From Halicephalobus mephisto (Eukaryota > Nematoda > Chromadorea > Rhabditida > Panagrolaimidae): 64,000 nucleotides of DNA. The position numbers and the translations under genes were made by a program. Shown here in pieces: positions 1-13,747 of this stretch (position 1 is its first letter; each line of letters begins with the position of its first letter). The notes under the pieces are model-generated. The model searched no databases and had not been told where the DNA came from. It worked only from the letters and a program-made list of their open reading frames with translations. The stretch is from contig SWDT01000070.1 of NCBI GenBank assembly GCA_009193035.1, positions 719,400-783,399 of the forward strand, written 5' to 3'.

Positions 1-1693
1 TCCTGAAGAGACACAGCCAATTTTGCCGCTTTCATTTCGTCCAACAATTGAACTGCTCTTTGATTTCTGTCCACGCATTGTCTGATGACAGAATCGATGT
101 GTTGTTCCATGAAAAATTGGTACATTCCTGGTTTACAATGTTTCACAAATCTTTCGTAATTTTTGTTTTTTAATTTTCTGTTGACAGATTCCGGAAGTGG
201 ACTTGAAGATCGTTTATGATTTTCCGGACTTTTCGGTTCATCCATCATTGCTGGAGAAGTAAATCCAGAAGAAATAACGGGCGAAACGTTGCCTGTGGCG
301 TGTTCCGAACTCAAAACAGAATCCCGTTCTTTCCCGAGCATTGAAGTTTTCAAACAAATTTGATCTACATAATTAACGAAATTGGTGGTGGTCAGGGGTC
401 CGGGTGGTTTGTCCGGATCGACTATGATACTCTGGACCGCGGTTTGGGGTGGTTTTTCGAGGACGTTTCTGGAGTATATGGAGCTCACCTGGACCCTTCT
501 CGGGTCGACCCCCGGCTGGGTTACTGTAGGTCTGTCAACCCTCGTTCTGATGACAGGAATGGATTCCAAATTGGTCCTTCTTGGAGGTTGTTGTTGCGGA
601 ATAGTATCCCTCTCAATAGTGATTACTGTAGAACTAGGCGGAGCACTCATCATCGCCGTGACGATGTTCCGATTCGGGGCCATGCCAGTTCTGACGAAGT
701 TATGTGGATCCACAGAAGTAGTGTGTTTCAAGGAGATCTTGGCATGACTACTGTGGTAATCAGGTCTTTTAGGAACGCTTTGATTGCTCTGAGTTACAGT
801 AATCCTGTTCCAATTTGGCGTTGGAGAATAACCAGGGGCGTTTGGAGACTCACTTCTGCTGGATCCTCGACTGTCGTCCGGAGTCTGAGATTTCGAAACA
901 TTCAAGTAAGTTCCTTGAGAAGATTGCTGTTTCGAACTCGAACTAGACGCCGGAGAAGCCACATTGGTGTATCTGGGAAGTCTCTGAGCAGAAGTCGTCG
1001 GTTGTCGGGCTGGCGAAGTGTAAAAAGTCGTCGTTGTAATGTTCGACGGACCTGGTTGTCCATTGTTTATCTGTTTCAGGACAATGTTCTGTTTTATCTT
1101 GTTCAGGACATTAGCAGCATCAACCACACTTCTGAAGTTGACCAATTTCAAGGCATAATAAGCTGATTCCTGAAAAATAAAAAAATAAAATTATAAAAAT
1201 CAAAAAAAAATTATAAAAATCAAAAAAAAAATTTAAAATAAAAATAATCAAAAATTTAAAAAACTTTTTTACTTTGATAAATATAAAAAATCGAAAATTA
1301 ATTTTTAAAATTGATTTTAAATTTCTAAAACTTCTATTTTTGAATTTTTGTATTTTGGAGGATTTTAATTTTAAAAAAACGAACTTTGTCGAATCCGAGC
1401 TGAGTCAAAGCGCTGATCATCATCATCTGAGTGTCATCACTTTTCTCCCCCGTGACAGGGTTCCCGAACGAATTAGAAGGGAAACTGGTGCTCGGGTTGG
1501 GGTTGCCGACCTGGACTTCGTGGTTTTGCTCGAACGGCTTTAGGGAATCCCTGATTCTGTCCAGAATCTCCCTGTGATGACCTGGTTGCTGCACTGGAGC
1601 CACGTCGACCCTCTGAGAAGACACCTGGACTTGAGTGGGGTTCTGAAGACTCGTCGTGGGGTAGTTTTTTGAAGGTCGATGAGGAGGCATCAT
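1..1693 (-). CDS. wts-1: LATS/Warts Hippo-pathway kinase, N-terminal part (cut by window edge)
   Basis: Two exons are visible: 1693-1385 and 1169 running off the left edge. Exon 1 holds HHREILDRIRDSLKPFEQ, the block that precedes the UBA domain in LATS kinases, then a UBA-like helix (SALTQLGFDK) that continues in phase into exon 2 (ESAYYALKLVNF). A long Ser/Pro/Thr-rich linker follows. At the edge, YQFFMEQHIDSVIRQC matches the LATS/NDR segment just before the kinase domain, where MOB binds. The AGC kinase domain itself lies outside the window. LATS phosphorylates YAP/Yorkie and is activated by MST/Hippo with MOB. The acceptor TTTTTCGCAG lies one base before the ATG, so a 5' UTR intron or trans-splicing is likely. 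The gene is downstream of TAF1 on the same strand, about 0.9 kb away. Family assignment is strong; the symbol is by orthology. Confidence 0.9.
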
Positions 1694-2570
1694 TCTGCGA
1701 AAAATACCGGCAGTAACAAATAAAACTAACAATCAAGCATTTCTGAAAAGTAATATATCAAAATACATACATAAAATAAGAAAAATATATATGAAACATC
1801 AAAAAGCAGAAAAATTGTTTCAATAACGCGTTACGGAGGTCAAAAATCGGAACAAGTGCCAAGGCCAAATTTTCCCTTGCAGAAAGTGAGAGGACTGTTG
1901 TCGTCAGCCATTCAATCGATCGCATTCCATCGCGCAAAAGAGGAAGAGCAAAGAAACGCGTCATCTCGTTGTATAGACGAGAATGTTTGGAAAACTTTTG
2001 ATTTTGAAAAGCGCGAGTCAAATCAATAATTTCTTTCTTCGCCCTTTTTTCCTCTTATCTCGAGACCATTATCATAAAAAAATCGCGCATGTTTGGCTGC
2101 AATTAAGCGTTCATATAAAATTTTTTAAAATTTGAAAAAATAAATTTATAATAAAAAACTAAAAAATAATTAAATCTTTTTACTCTAAAAACACGTGAAG
2201 TCAGAAATCCTTGGTGACAGACCCTCAAAGATAGCAACTGCCACGATCGATCGAAAAATTTCAAGAACATTCTTAAAAAAAAAAAAACCAATTTTTTTCA
2301 TTTTAAAAAAAAATTTAAAATATAAATTTAAATATAAAAATTATTCATTTAAAATTTTATTTTTTTATATAAAAAATATATATATTTCACTAAAATAGAT
2401 CACTCAAGTCGTTTATTTTTCTGGTCGCATTGCTCGAATTCCTGAGTGTGCAGCTCGCACTCAATGGTTCCAAAAATATTTTTTCAACAGTGGCTTTATC
2501 ACGACTCAACTTTATACCCTTATAGCTTATTCCATCACAAAAAAAATAAATAAAAACAATCAAAAACAAA
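1694..2570. other. Intergenic, TAF1 3' end to wts-1 5' end
   Basis: AT-rich spacer on the transcribed side of both minus-strand genes. The part at 1800-2060 has a more balanced base composition and could be a 5' UTR exon of wts-1, but no conserved coding sequence was found. The short ORFs here look like chance. Confidence 0.5.
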
Positions 2571-5500
2571 TTACAATGTATGGAGATCATGATCATCATC
2601 CAATCGAAGTCTCTTCGCTGAGATCCCATCGCTGTCATCATCCGAACTCGAACTCAAAGCCAGATCGTTACTCAACTGTCCTGCAGTGTTCATATCACTC
2701 GTCGCTAGCATTCCAATATTGTCTCTAGTCATTTCATCATCCGAATCCAAGTCACTATCATCAGGAACAACTTGTTGAATCGTTTCTTCCTCGTCTTCAT
2801 CATCAGTCAAAGCCAAATCATCATTCAAAATTCCTCCACTATCATCATCTAAAATCATTACAATAATTAAAATAATTAAAATCATTAAAATCATTAAAAT
2901 AATTATTTTTTTTATCCAAAATTTAAAAAATTCCTAAAACATTACTTTCAAATATAATTCTCAAAAATGAATAAAATTTTTAAAATTCATATCTCGATCC
3001 AAAAATCCACCAATAAAAAATATAATTTAAAAACTTAATTCCAAAATCATCTAAAATTACAACAATCGCAAAAAACCAAAATTTCATGCTATCTTAATTT
3101 CTAAAATCTTCTAAAAATTCATATCGAGGAAATTTTCCAACAAATTTTTACATTTTTATAAAAACACAACATTGTACTTCTATGAACACTAAATATTAAA
3201 ATTTTAAATTTCATAATAATTCTAATTTTCAATTTCCAAAAAATCAAAATTAATTCTTAATAAAAAACTTTAAAAATTAGAATTATGCAATTTTTTAAAA
3301 ATGTTTAATTTCTAAAAAAAATTCAATTAAATCTCAACTAGAAAATTTTAAAAATTCTAAAAAATTTATAAAAAAAAAACATTTTTAAAATTCTAAAAAA
3401 TTTATAAAAAAAAAACATTTTTAAAATTCTAAAAAATTAAAAAAAAAACACTTTAAAAATTCTAAAAAGTTTATAAAAACATTTTTAAAAAATAACAAAA
3501 CCCACCAAAACCAGCTCTAGTTTCATCATCATCACCTAGGACAACACTTGCCGTCATCGGACGATCTGATTCATCACCTCCAATACTTTGTGAATCCATA
3601 TCTGTAGGCCATGTAATCGGTGACATGATAGAAATTTGAGATAAATCTTTCATTCCACTTTGTTTTTCTAATATTGAATTTAATGAAAATTCTTCTTCTT
3701 CCACAACAGGTAAACCTTCTTCTATTTTTTTCTTTTTAATATTTGATTCCAATTCTGATAATTGAGCTCTTCTATCAAAAATCATTCGATCAATATAGTT
3801 TACTAATTCTTTTGCTTTTTCCGTGTATGGCGAATGAGGTCCATTAAAAACTAAACTATTTTCACAAATCTAAAAAAAAATATTATTTAAATTTTACAAA
3901 AATGACCATATGACAATTACTCCTTTTATTTTTAAAATTTATTTTATAAAGTTTTTAATAAAAACTTTATTTAAAAAACCTCAAAAATTAAACCAAATCA
4001 AAGAGGAAGGAAATGCCCTAAGGAAACAACAGCTGTTTCTTCCATTTCGTAAGGTTTATCTCATTTTTTAAATTTTTATAAATTTCTCGAAAACTTAATT
4101 GAATTAATATCTCAATTAAATAATAAAAAATAAACTTAAAAACAAATCCAAAATTAATAAAAATTAAAAAAGGAAATGTCTCAAAGAACTAATAATTATT
4201 TTTATTTATTTAATAAAACTCATTTTTTTCATTTTTATATTACTTTTCAATAATTAATTTAAAATTAAAGTAAAAAAATTAATTTAATAAAAATTAAAAA
4301 ACATCCAAAAAAAACAATAATCATTTTTCCTGATTTACTACATTAAAATACTATGTTTCAAACAACTAACTTAAAATTAAAGTAAAAAAATAAATTTAAT
4401 AAAAATTAAAAAATATCCAAAAAAACAATAATCATTTTTTCTAAGATTTCCTACATTAAAATACTATTTTTTAAACAACTAATTTAAAATTAAAGTAAAA
4501 AAATTAATTTAAAAGTAAATCCAAAATTTAAAAAACACCCCAAAGGAGCAATTATCATACCATTTAAAAAACTCACCAATTGTACATCTTTTCTAAATTG
4601 TCCAATTGTCAAATATTGATGTTCTTTAATTTTCTGATAAATCATACCAAAATGCATTGGATTTTTAATTTTTTCATAATATAATGGAAATTTTTTCGGA
4701 TCCACTCTTGTGTGAAATGCTGCACTTTTCGGTATATTCTTACAAGATTCAACAATATCTTCCAAAATATAACAAAAACCAACCATGTCATCTTCATGTA
4801 ACAATGGATTAATCGCTTTTTCAAGTTCAAAAAACTTATCTTCATTTGCATTAATTTTGTCACTCGCAAGTTTAAACATACTACATGCCGCTTTCGTAAT
4901 CACATGTTCAGGTCCATTATATAATACAGAATTATCTAGCATTTTTTTAACATCTAATAAAAATTGTTTTCTTAATTCATATCTATTATCCAATATATTT
5001 CTATGAATTTGTTGCATATCCATCGGTTCTTTTACAATATTCAAATAATCTGGAATTTTCTTAGTATTAACAGGATACATCAAATCATCTGCTCCTTCGA
5101 CCGTTTTCAATTCTTGATATATCTCATTCAACAAAGTCGCCATTGATACTTTCGGATCTGCTCGTCTTCTTTGAACAGATTTATGTGGAGCCGGATAATA
5201 ATCCATATCCTCAATTGTTGATCTTCTTTTTTGTCCTTGAATTTTATTTTTTTTTAAATTTTTCTTTTCATCATTTAATTGAGAATCAAAATCACAAATT
5301 AAACTATTATTTTTCGTTTCTTCTTCATTTTGTTGTGGAACTTTAATCAATACATCTTTCGGAATTGTAAATTTCAAACTAGGCTTATTTCTCCAACTTG
5401 TTTTTATTTTAACTCTTGTTCCTTCAACTTCCGTCAATTCACCAGGAGCATTCAATTGTTGTTCATTTTTATGAGCTCCCAAAATATCACCTATTTTCAT

Positions 5501-8500
5501 TTCCGATGGTGGTTGTTTACCATATAATGGACAATTTTTGTTAGTTTTCATATGACCTGTTCCTTGACAAGCAGAACATTTCATTCTTTGTAAACTTTCT
5601 TTAATTGGTTTTGGTTTAGCTTGTGATGCTTGTTTTTTAGGCGCTAATCCTGCTTTTTGTCTTTCTTCATTTCTTTTAATTCTACGTAGTTGATCTTGTA
5701 ATCTTCTTTTTTCTTTTCTTTTTTCTTCTTTATATTCTTCATCTTTATGTGAATATTCCCTAATAAATTGTTCATCTTTCGTCGTTCTTACTCTAATATA
5801 AGCTTCTACAACTTGAGTATTTGAAATAATTTCTGATCTTACGGCAATTCTTCCATCAGGTTCTCGAACTTCTCTAATAATTTTCAATTTTTTAGGCTTA
5901 CTATCCCTGCTTACCAACATTTCCAACGTATTTCTACTAACTAAAATCCCCAAAATTAATAATTTTTTAATTTTTTTTACTTACTTTTCAAATTACTTGC
6001 AACTTGTGCTTCATCCACTCCAGGAGGCAAATTAACCAATGGTTTAAGCAATTGACTATCATTTAAATTCGAATTATTTCCTCCACCTGTCGTTGATTGT
6101 TGTGTATCTTCTTTTTCTCCATGTACCATTCTTCTTAAATCTTCTAAATCCTGTTCTTCACTATTTTCTATTTGTTTTTTCTTCGATTGCGATTTTTTTC
6201 CTGTTGTTGGTTTTTTACCTAGAGCATTACAAAGAATATTCTCCAATCTATTAACCATTTCAGCATTATCATCATCTTCTTCATCACTTGAATCATTATC
6301 CGTACTTAAATCTTCTTCATTAGCAAGTGTTTTATTTTGCAAATCGAATATTCTTTGACAATATTCTTTGTATTTTTGTTTCATATCAGCATAATTAAAT
6401 CGAATATTTCCTCTTGCAAATCTAGCCATGCCTGTAAAATCTGATCTAGCTTTAGCAGCTCTTGTAGATAACGTCCTAATGACGTCAATTATTTCCCATC
6501 TGGTTAATTCTTGAATCTAAAAAATTTTAATCATCAAATTGTCATAAAAATCAAAACAAGAATTTTTACACAAGTAATCTAGATTGAAATCTTTAAAACT
6601 TTCAAATTGAAATTTAAAACCATAAAATTCAGATTCTAATTCTGCAAATATTCAATCGTAATTACACTATTATAAGAAATCTTTATACAAGTAATCTAAA
6701 TTAAAAAGTTTAAATCCATAAAATTCAGATTCTAATTCTGCAAATATTTAATCATAATTACACTATTGTAAAAAGTAAATTCTATTACTAAATAATTTAG
6801 GTTGAAATCTTTGAAATCTTCAAATTGAGATTTAAATCCATAAAATTCAGATTTTAATTCTGCAAATATTCAATCGTAATTACAGTATTATAAAAAATCT
6901 TTATACAAGTAATCTAAATTAAAAAGTTTAAATCCATAAAATTCAGATTCTAATTCTCTAAAAACCTAACTATATCATTATTAAAAATAAACTTTTTTTA
7001 ATAAAATTACCTTAACAAAAATCCCCAAATTAATAATTTTCTTCATTATCACATTTTTTACGTAAAAAATTTCAAACTATTAATTTTTAAATTTCAATAA
7101 TTAAAAAATAACCAAACTTACTTCTTCATCTTTAACTCCGTATTGTTTACAAATTTCTTTCGCTTCTTTCAATGGCAATTTTCTCAAATCCGCATTTGTT
7201 CCTGTAACAAGTCTTTTCGGAACTTGAGCCACATCTTCTTTCTGAGGTTTAGACGATACTCTAACATAAGAATATCCCGCTCCACATCCAGTAGGATCTG
7301 CAATTCCTGTTTGATCCAATATACATTTATCTTTCTGAGCAGCTAAAAACGCTCTTGTCGTATTCCATGGTGCACATTTTATTTCATCTTCAATCGATAC
7401 TTCATCATTTGAATCATTTTCATCATCACCTGCAAAAATATATTTTTCACCATAACCAGCATCTTTTAATCTTTGTTCTGCTGCAAGCATACTGTAATTA
7501 GCACAACACATTTCCGGTGTAATCATAGATAAAACTTCTTCTTTAGATGGTAAACGAAAATCTTCTCTAAGAACCCAGTAATTTTGTTCAGGACCTGTTC
7601 CAAGTCTTTTAAAATCCGAACATCCTTTTAATCTTTTTCTTACAGAACTTTCAGCATAATGCGGAAAAGCTGTTTTAATATCTTCCATTTTCAATCTTCT
7701 CGGACTATCACTCGAAGCCCAAAATAATCTATAAATAAAAGCAAGTAAAAAATCTCGTACAAAATTCGATGCTTTTTTAGAATTTGGATTTGGAACTTCT
7801 TGAAGAGGACATTCTTGACCAACAACAAACATAACTGGACATTTTCTTAATAACAATCTATTTCCACTTTTAAGTAATAAATAATCCGTCGATTTAGGGC
7901 CATGTTTATAAATCGGAGCTCTGAACATGTTATTTTCAATCGCTTGAAGACAACTACCTGGACTCAAAGATCCCAAAAACGGAAAACTATGAGAATAAAC
8001 AGTTTCACCATATTCCATATCCAATTCCGCGTCTTTATTATTTTTCCTTTTGTAGTAATTTCTAATTTTACTTGCCATTCCTGGTTGAGAAAGCAAAGGC
8101 GGATGTTCTTCACTATATTCAAATAACACCAAATGTCCATCTTTAGCTGTTAAATCCGAAATTTCCCTCACAGGAAACACCTCATATCCAGCATCCGACA
8201 TCGATCTCAAATGCCGCATCTTCGAAACAGCTTCTATATGTCTTGTCAAACTGAAAACTTCCACATATCCTTCTCTATCCGTCGAAAGTCCTCTCAAAAT
8301 CCTTTTATGCATCGGAGTTCTATGAAAATGCCTCAATCTCGCCGGTGGCAAATATGTCGGGAAAAAAGCTCTATGAATATTTTGTGCCGGAATTGAATGT
8401 TGTATCATAGATCCACCAGAAAAAACCAAAGCTCTTGATTTATTTGATTTAGGTTGATATGTATCATCTGTAGAAATATGTAATGCATCTCTATCTGCCA

Positions 8501-10592
8501 TTTGAGCCATTGTTGATTCCATTTGTTCTTGTTCTTCTTGTTTTTGTCGCATTTGTACTTGACTAAGAATCAATTTTGATTTTTTCGTAAATTGATGATC
8601 TTTTCTTTCACTTGATTTCGATTCATCACCATCAAAATCGTCCAATTTAATATCATCAGGAATTCCAATTATCCTCGGATCATCTTCTGGTTCCAAAGTC
8701 ATCAATTTCGGCGCTGTAATTATTAATTTAAAACCGAAATTAAAAAACCACTAGTCCGAAATTTCGAAATTACCGATTTTAATTAACTATATTGCAAAAA
8801 ATAAAAAACTACCGTCTATTGATCAAATTTCCATAGTAAATTACGTAATTTTAATCATTTAGAACATTTTAGAATCTCCTACTTCAAAAATTACATCATT
8901 TCTACTTTCTGGATTACAGTATAACCGGTAATTTCAAAACTGCAAACTAGACCGTACTTACTTGGAGGGATTTTTAAATCATTAAGATCAAAAATAATGT
9001 CGTTTTCCCAATCACCTCTTTCGATTTCAATGTTATCAGGAGGAAAAACGGCTTGACCTGAATCAGTAGCTATCGGTTGTTTATGTGAAATATCGTCTTT
9101 AGCCCCGTCTCTTGAGATCCATTCGACAGCAGAATTCTTTTTCCAGCTGATTATGAAATCTTTGTAAGTTCTGGCTCCTTTGATTGGAATATATCCACAA
9201 TAAGGCATTTTTCCTGAGCTGTAATCTTTTATAAAGGCTTCTTTGGCAGCATTGGCATCCATGTAGATGTTGTCTTCCCAAGTTATAAGATTCACAGCCA
9301 GAAAATTGTCATCTGAGAGATTCGATGGCAAAGGAAGACGTTCATCCACCGACATTGACCGTGCCGTTCTGGTACCAATTGTGGCTGGTTTTTTTAATCT
9401 TTTTTGGGCAGCTTTCAAACCGTAATCGAAACTTTTAGGATTCGCAGGCACGTTCATTTGATCGTAGAAGAATTGAGCTGGTCCATACCTCCATGGAGCT
9501 GGTTCCTTTTCATTTCCTTCTTCGTCGTCAGAATCACTTCCTGCTTCCAGATTCTAGAACAGAAAATTTAAGTCATTTTAGGTAACTTTGGATTTTTATA
9601 CGGAATCTTGGCACAAAATCTAGACGTTTTTCAAATGTCAGAAAATACTCAGAATAGAGGAATCAGACTTGTAGATTCTGAATCTCGAAATCGTGAAGAC
9701 TAAATTCAAGTTCCAACTCCAGATTCAGAATCTATGGACTTGATTGCTCGACTCCAAGTACTTACTGATGAAATTCAAAGAAATCTAGATTTTGTGCCTA
9801 GAAATACGTGAAATTACATAATATAGTTGTTGAACGTCCAATATTTGCAATGGAAATTAAACTTACGTTTGCTTCGTTGTGGATTTTTTCTGGAGGCGGC
9901 GGTGGAGCGATATCTAACTCGAAGGGCTTGTCTTCTGATTCCAGAAGCGCCTTTTCCCGCTGAATCGCTTCTCTTTGGTTAATAAAGCTTTTAGAAGTGA
10001 AATAAAGATGAGCATGTCGAGTAGTCTTCGAAGCCGGACCGAATATACGCGAAAACCGGAGAATCTTATTTGGACGGAATTCAGGGAAAAACCGTCTAAA
10101 AAAGAAATTTCATATATCAATTTTCGTTGAAATGAGGTTTTAACGAGAAACAAACCTTGGATCGATGTCTTCGAGCTCGGGATAGATGATTCCAGCGAGC
10201 GGCGCGTCGTCCCTCTGAGATGGCGGGACGAATTCATACGGTTTTTCCTTCGGCTTCACCTCCTTGAGTTCCTTAGTTTCCTCTTCAGATTCTTGATCGG
10301 AAAATCGCTGTACAAGTGGCGAGAAATCCCGGCTAATCTGGGAGCCTTCGTCCTCGTCGGCTTCCATTCCTCGATCCGCCGGATTTCCCTTCTGGAACCC
10401 GTTCGCCTTCTGTTCAACAGGACTGATTTGTTTATCGTCACTTGGGGAACCTGATCCACCGTCATCTGCTCCTGTGAAATCAGCACCGACGTAATTGGAT
10501 TCTCCAGGAGGCGACGAAGGATCGGCCTCCGTCGGAACCGCCGCTTCGCTCTCGTGCGAGCTAGAAGGACTATCATCCGTTCCATAATCCAT
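2571..10592 (-). CDS. taf-1: TAF1, largest TFIID subunit
   Basis: Eight exons in phase: 10592-10156, 10095-9867, 9553-8962, 8713-7122, 6516-5985, 5940-4577, 3869-3506 and 2848-2571, giving 1795 aa, close to the usual TAF1 size. In order: an acidic N-terminal region, the TAF1 block FFPEFRPNKILRFSRIFGP in exon 2, the large conserved DUF3591 core in exons 3-5 (LAFIYRLFWASSDSPRRLK with KTAFPHYAESSVRKRLKGC, the winged-helix part), a zinc knuckle (CSACQGTGHMKTNKNC), two tandem bromodomains in exons 6-7 (PDYLNIVKEPMDMQQI and PLYYEKIKNPMHFGMI), and an acidic Asp/Ser tail. TAF1 scaffolds TFIID at core promoters, and its bromodomains bind acetylated histones. The acceptor TTACAG lies four bases before the ATG. 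The start is the only in-frame ATG before the acidic domain. Confidence 0.97.
3330..3485. repeat. Short tandem repeat in TAF1 intron 7
   Basis: About three copies of a 43-45 bp AT-only unit containing AAATTCTAAAAAATTTATAA and CATTTTTA. It lies inside the intron between 3505 and 2849. Confidence 0.7.
6560..6965. repeat. About 112-bp tandem repeat in TAF1 intron 4
   Basis: Three to four diverged copies of a unit with CCATAAAATTCAGATTCTAA, then TCTGCAAATATTCAATC and CAAGTAATCTA. Together they fill most of the 605-bp intron between exons 4 and 5. Copies start near 6571, 6683, 6794 and 6908. Confidence 0.75.
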
Positions 10593-11436
10593 TTGGCTGT
10601 AATTTTTAATTGAAAATAATGGGGATATATAGAATTAAATAAAAATTTGAATAAGACAAAAATCAACGAAACGAGATTTCGCGACTCGCAGAAATCGAAA
10701 GAAAAGAAATTTTTGGCGAAATGACCACAAACAACAACGAAAATTTACGAATGTGTTTCGAAATTTAGAAAATTACTTTATTCAAATTAATTTTTGAACA
10801 ATTTATATTTCGTTTTTTATCAGTTAAATGATCGTTTGGGATCTGTTGTTGGATTTAAAGTGCTTTCTGGAACTGGAAAGTCGGACAAAAATGGGAAAAT
10901 TTTATGTCGAATTTTAGGTGATTTTTCGAAATAAAACATGTTTTAATTTTTCAGATTACTCGATATATGTAAAATCTACATTGAATTTTAAGTGATCTTC
11001 TGAAATTAGAAAATTGAAATTTCGAAATCCCATATATCGCGCTCGGGAAATCCCAAAAAAAATTTTTGTTGGATCTTAGTTTTCCATTTTAGGATCACTT
11101 TTTTGTTTAAATTTAATCAATTTTATTTCTTGTTTTCTACAGTTAGATAAACTTTCTTCTGCCGATTACGACTGCTTAAGTGGTTTTTCTAAAAAATAAA
11201 TACAAATTTGGAAATCTGAATCCTAATTTCCGGATTTCCCGGATTTTCTTGTTCCAGAAAATTCCCCAGCAAAATTAAACTGCAGATTCTGAATGCACTT
11301 GTGAAAAAGCTTGGATTTGATATATGAACGACTTTGGAAAAATTACTTTTAGTGAATTTTTTTTATAAAAATACTGAAATTTAGGATTTTTTTATTTTTT
11401 AAATTTGAGTATATTTTTGTTTTTCAGAGATAAAGG
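10593..11436. promoter_or_regulatory. Divergent intergenic region, TAF1 / GPN2
   Basis: The 844-bp spacer between two genes pointing away from each other probably holds both promoters. No TATA box can be asserted. GPN2 has a TTTTTCAG acceptor at its right end, nine bases before the ATG, and TAF1 has a TTACAG at its left end. The rest is AT-rich with no coding signal seen. Confidence 0.4.
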
Positions 11437-12744
11437 ATGTTTCTGTTTGGTCAGTTGGTGATCGGTGCCCCTGGGGCCGGAAAATCGACCTATTGTGCGG
11501 GTCTGGTCGACATGCTGACTCAAACGGGGAGGCCCGTGATAACGGTCAACCTGGATCCCGCCAACGACGTCGTCCCTTTCAAGTGCCATATTGATATTCG
11601 TGAGTTGATCACCGTCGAAGATGCCATGGAATACTGTAATCTGGGACCCAATGGAGCCCTCAGATACTGTATGCAGACACTTCTACTCAACATTGACTGG
11701 TAATTTTTAATTTTTAAATATTTTCGAAAATAAATTTTTTTAGGTTGCTGTATAAAGTCAAGAAATTGGATAAAGAAGGGTATTTGATCATAGACATGCC
11801 GGGCCAATTGGAGCTGTACAACAGTGACGACACGATCACGAGACTGATGGCGCAGTTCGCGAAATGGGAATGGAAGCTTTGCGTCGTCCATCTGAGCGAT
11901 TCCGTCTTCATCACTGACGCCGGAAAGTTCGTCTCGATGATTCTGGCCGCTTTGTCCATCATGGTCAATCTCGAAGTGCCTCAAGTGAACGTTTTGACGA
12001 AAGCCGACTTGATCGACCCAGAGAAACTGCCTTACGATTTCAAGTTTTTCGAAGAACTCCCAGACACTCAGTACTTGGCGGATTTACTTGATGTATGTTT
12101 TTTCTTTTAAATTTCGAATTTTGGAACATAAGCAACCCGTTTTCAATAGGGGCGCTTTAGGTTTGCGGTTTTCTGGATTTTCATTGATGATTTCATATAT
12201 CGAAATTAATCCTAGAGGACGGACAGAGGGTTATGTACCTCATGTACCTTGATCTAGGAATTTCCAGAGATATGTAGAAAAATATTGCTCCAAAACATCA
12301 ATTACGAAATCGCTGTCATGCAAAATTGAAATTTTAAGATGTTTTGATTATTTTAAAACTACTAGAAGTCCGTGTTAGGACCGTTTCGTAGAAGTTCATA
12401 TATGATTTTTACAACATGTCATTGATTGCGAAATAATCATCCTAGAAAATCAAAATTTTAGGCTACGTTAGTTCCTAAAATTTCCCTTCGAAGTAGTTTC
12501 GTAAAAAAACTAATTTGAATTTCTACAATACTGTGGTTTTATTTTTCAGGATCATCCGTTCATGGCGAATTACAAGGATCTGACGAGGAAGCTCTGTGAC
12601 GTCATCGACAACTACGGTCTTGTAACTTTTCATCCTGTCAGTGTTAAATCTCAAGAGCTGATGAGACAGTTGATCAAACAGGCGGATTTGGCCAATGGAT
12701 TTTCGTTTTTGGAATCAGAAGACCTCAGGGCAATTGTCGCATAA
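11437..12744 (+). CDS. GPN2: GPN-loop GTPase 2
   Basis: Three exons, 11437-11699, 11744-12092 and 12550-12744, give 268 aa (human GPN2 is about 310, so the C-terminus is shorter). The P-loop GAPGAGKST lies at residues 10-18. The family-defining Gly-Pro-Asn insertion is at residues 70-72 (NLGPNGAL), DMPGQLELY is the G3 region, and LTKADL is the NKxD-like G4. GPN GTPases act with R2TP-type chaperones in assembling and importing RNA polymerases. The start is the ATG just after a TTTTTCAG acceptor and gives MFLFGQLVIGAPG, the usual GPN2 N-terminus. The next gene follows after 108 bp on the same strand with no AATAAA in between, suggesting an operon. Confidence 0.95.
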
Positions 12745-12852
12745 TTTTGTTTTTTGTAATTACGTAATTTGAAAACGGATCATCTTTCTTTGAAGCGGGT
12801 GACCCAAATTCCGTTTTCACTTTTAGCAGATTTGGATTTTCTTAAATAGAAA

Positions 12853-13747
12853 ATGAAAGTTTTAATTTTGATTTTTTTTATTTTTGAACTTCGTCGATCA
12901 GAATCCCAAAATTTCGAACAAACAGAGGTTTTGTTTTTTAAATTTCAAAATATTTCGAAATTTCCGTTCAGGACAAGTTCGAAGGCCCGGTGTCGATGCC
13001 TAGGGGCATTTTCCATTATTCCATGAGAGAACGCGGCCTAGGATCGAACTTCAGAATTCCAGATTCTGAAGATTTTTCTCCTGTTAAATTAGGCGGAAAA
13101 TTCAGAACCAAGGACAGTACAGTAAGTTCAGAAAATCAAAAAAATTTAAAAAAATCTTAATTTTCTTTATATTCATTTTTCTTTAAATTTTAAGATTTTT
13201 AATTTTTTAAAAATTAAAAATTTTTTTATATTTAAAATTAAAAATTTTTTTTATTTCAGATTTTTTTTAATTTTGAACTTTTTTATATTTAAAATTTCTA
13301 AATTTTTAACTTTTTTATATTTAAAATTTCTAAATTTTTAACTTTTTTATATTTTAGATTGATGGATTTTATCTGCCGATGCCTTTGGGGATGGATCCGA
13401 TTAATTTCCAGTTGATTAGAGGAAAAGAAAAATTTAACGAACTTCAGACGGCGCCGGAATCTGAATCTGTGGAAGAAGCTTATTCGAAAATGAAGAAAAA
13501 TTGCAGATTTGAAGCTACGGTAATCTGCGAAGAATCCATGAAACGGTATTACGAAGCAAAAATGAAAAAAGAAGAAGAATCTGAATCTCCGGTTTACGAA
13601 AAATTATTAAAATTAAGCGATTTAGTAAGTCGGGTCAGAAACGATGAAACAGACAACTTCGGAGTTCTGTTTTCTGCCCCCGGCATCGACCCCATCGGAT
13701 GGCACACCAACATGGCTAAATTTAATTCTAATAATATTAAAATTTAA
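12853..13747 (+). CDS. Small secreted protein, no family recognised
   Basis: Three exons, 12853-12927, 12972-13121 and 13358-13747, join in phase 0 to 204 aa. Exon 1 starts with a short hydrophobic stretch (MKVLILIFFIFEL) followed by polar residues, as in a signal peptide. The mature part is charged, contains FEGPVSMPRGIFHYSM and ends with SAPGIDPIGWHTNMAKF. There are only two cysteines, so it is not a typical disulphide-rich secreted protein. I recognise no family. All splice sites are canonical and the downstream exon ORF is open for 130 codons, so a real gene is likely. It follows GPN2 by 108 bp, with a TTTTAGCAG acceptor between them. Exon 1 is the least certain part. Confidence 0.7.

Noticed and set aside
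360..1166. 268-codon plus-strand ORF over wts-1 exon 2
   Set aside because: The minus strand carries the conserved LATS FFMEQH block in a continuous frame.
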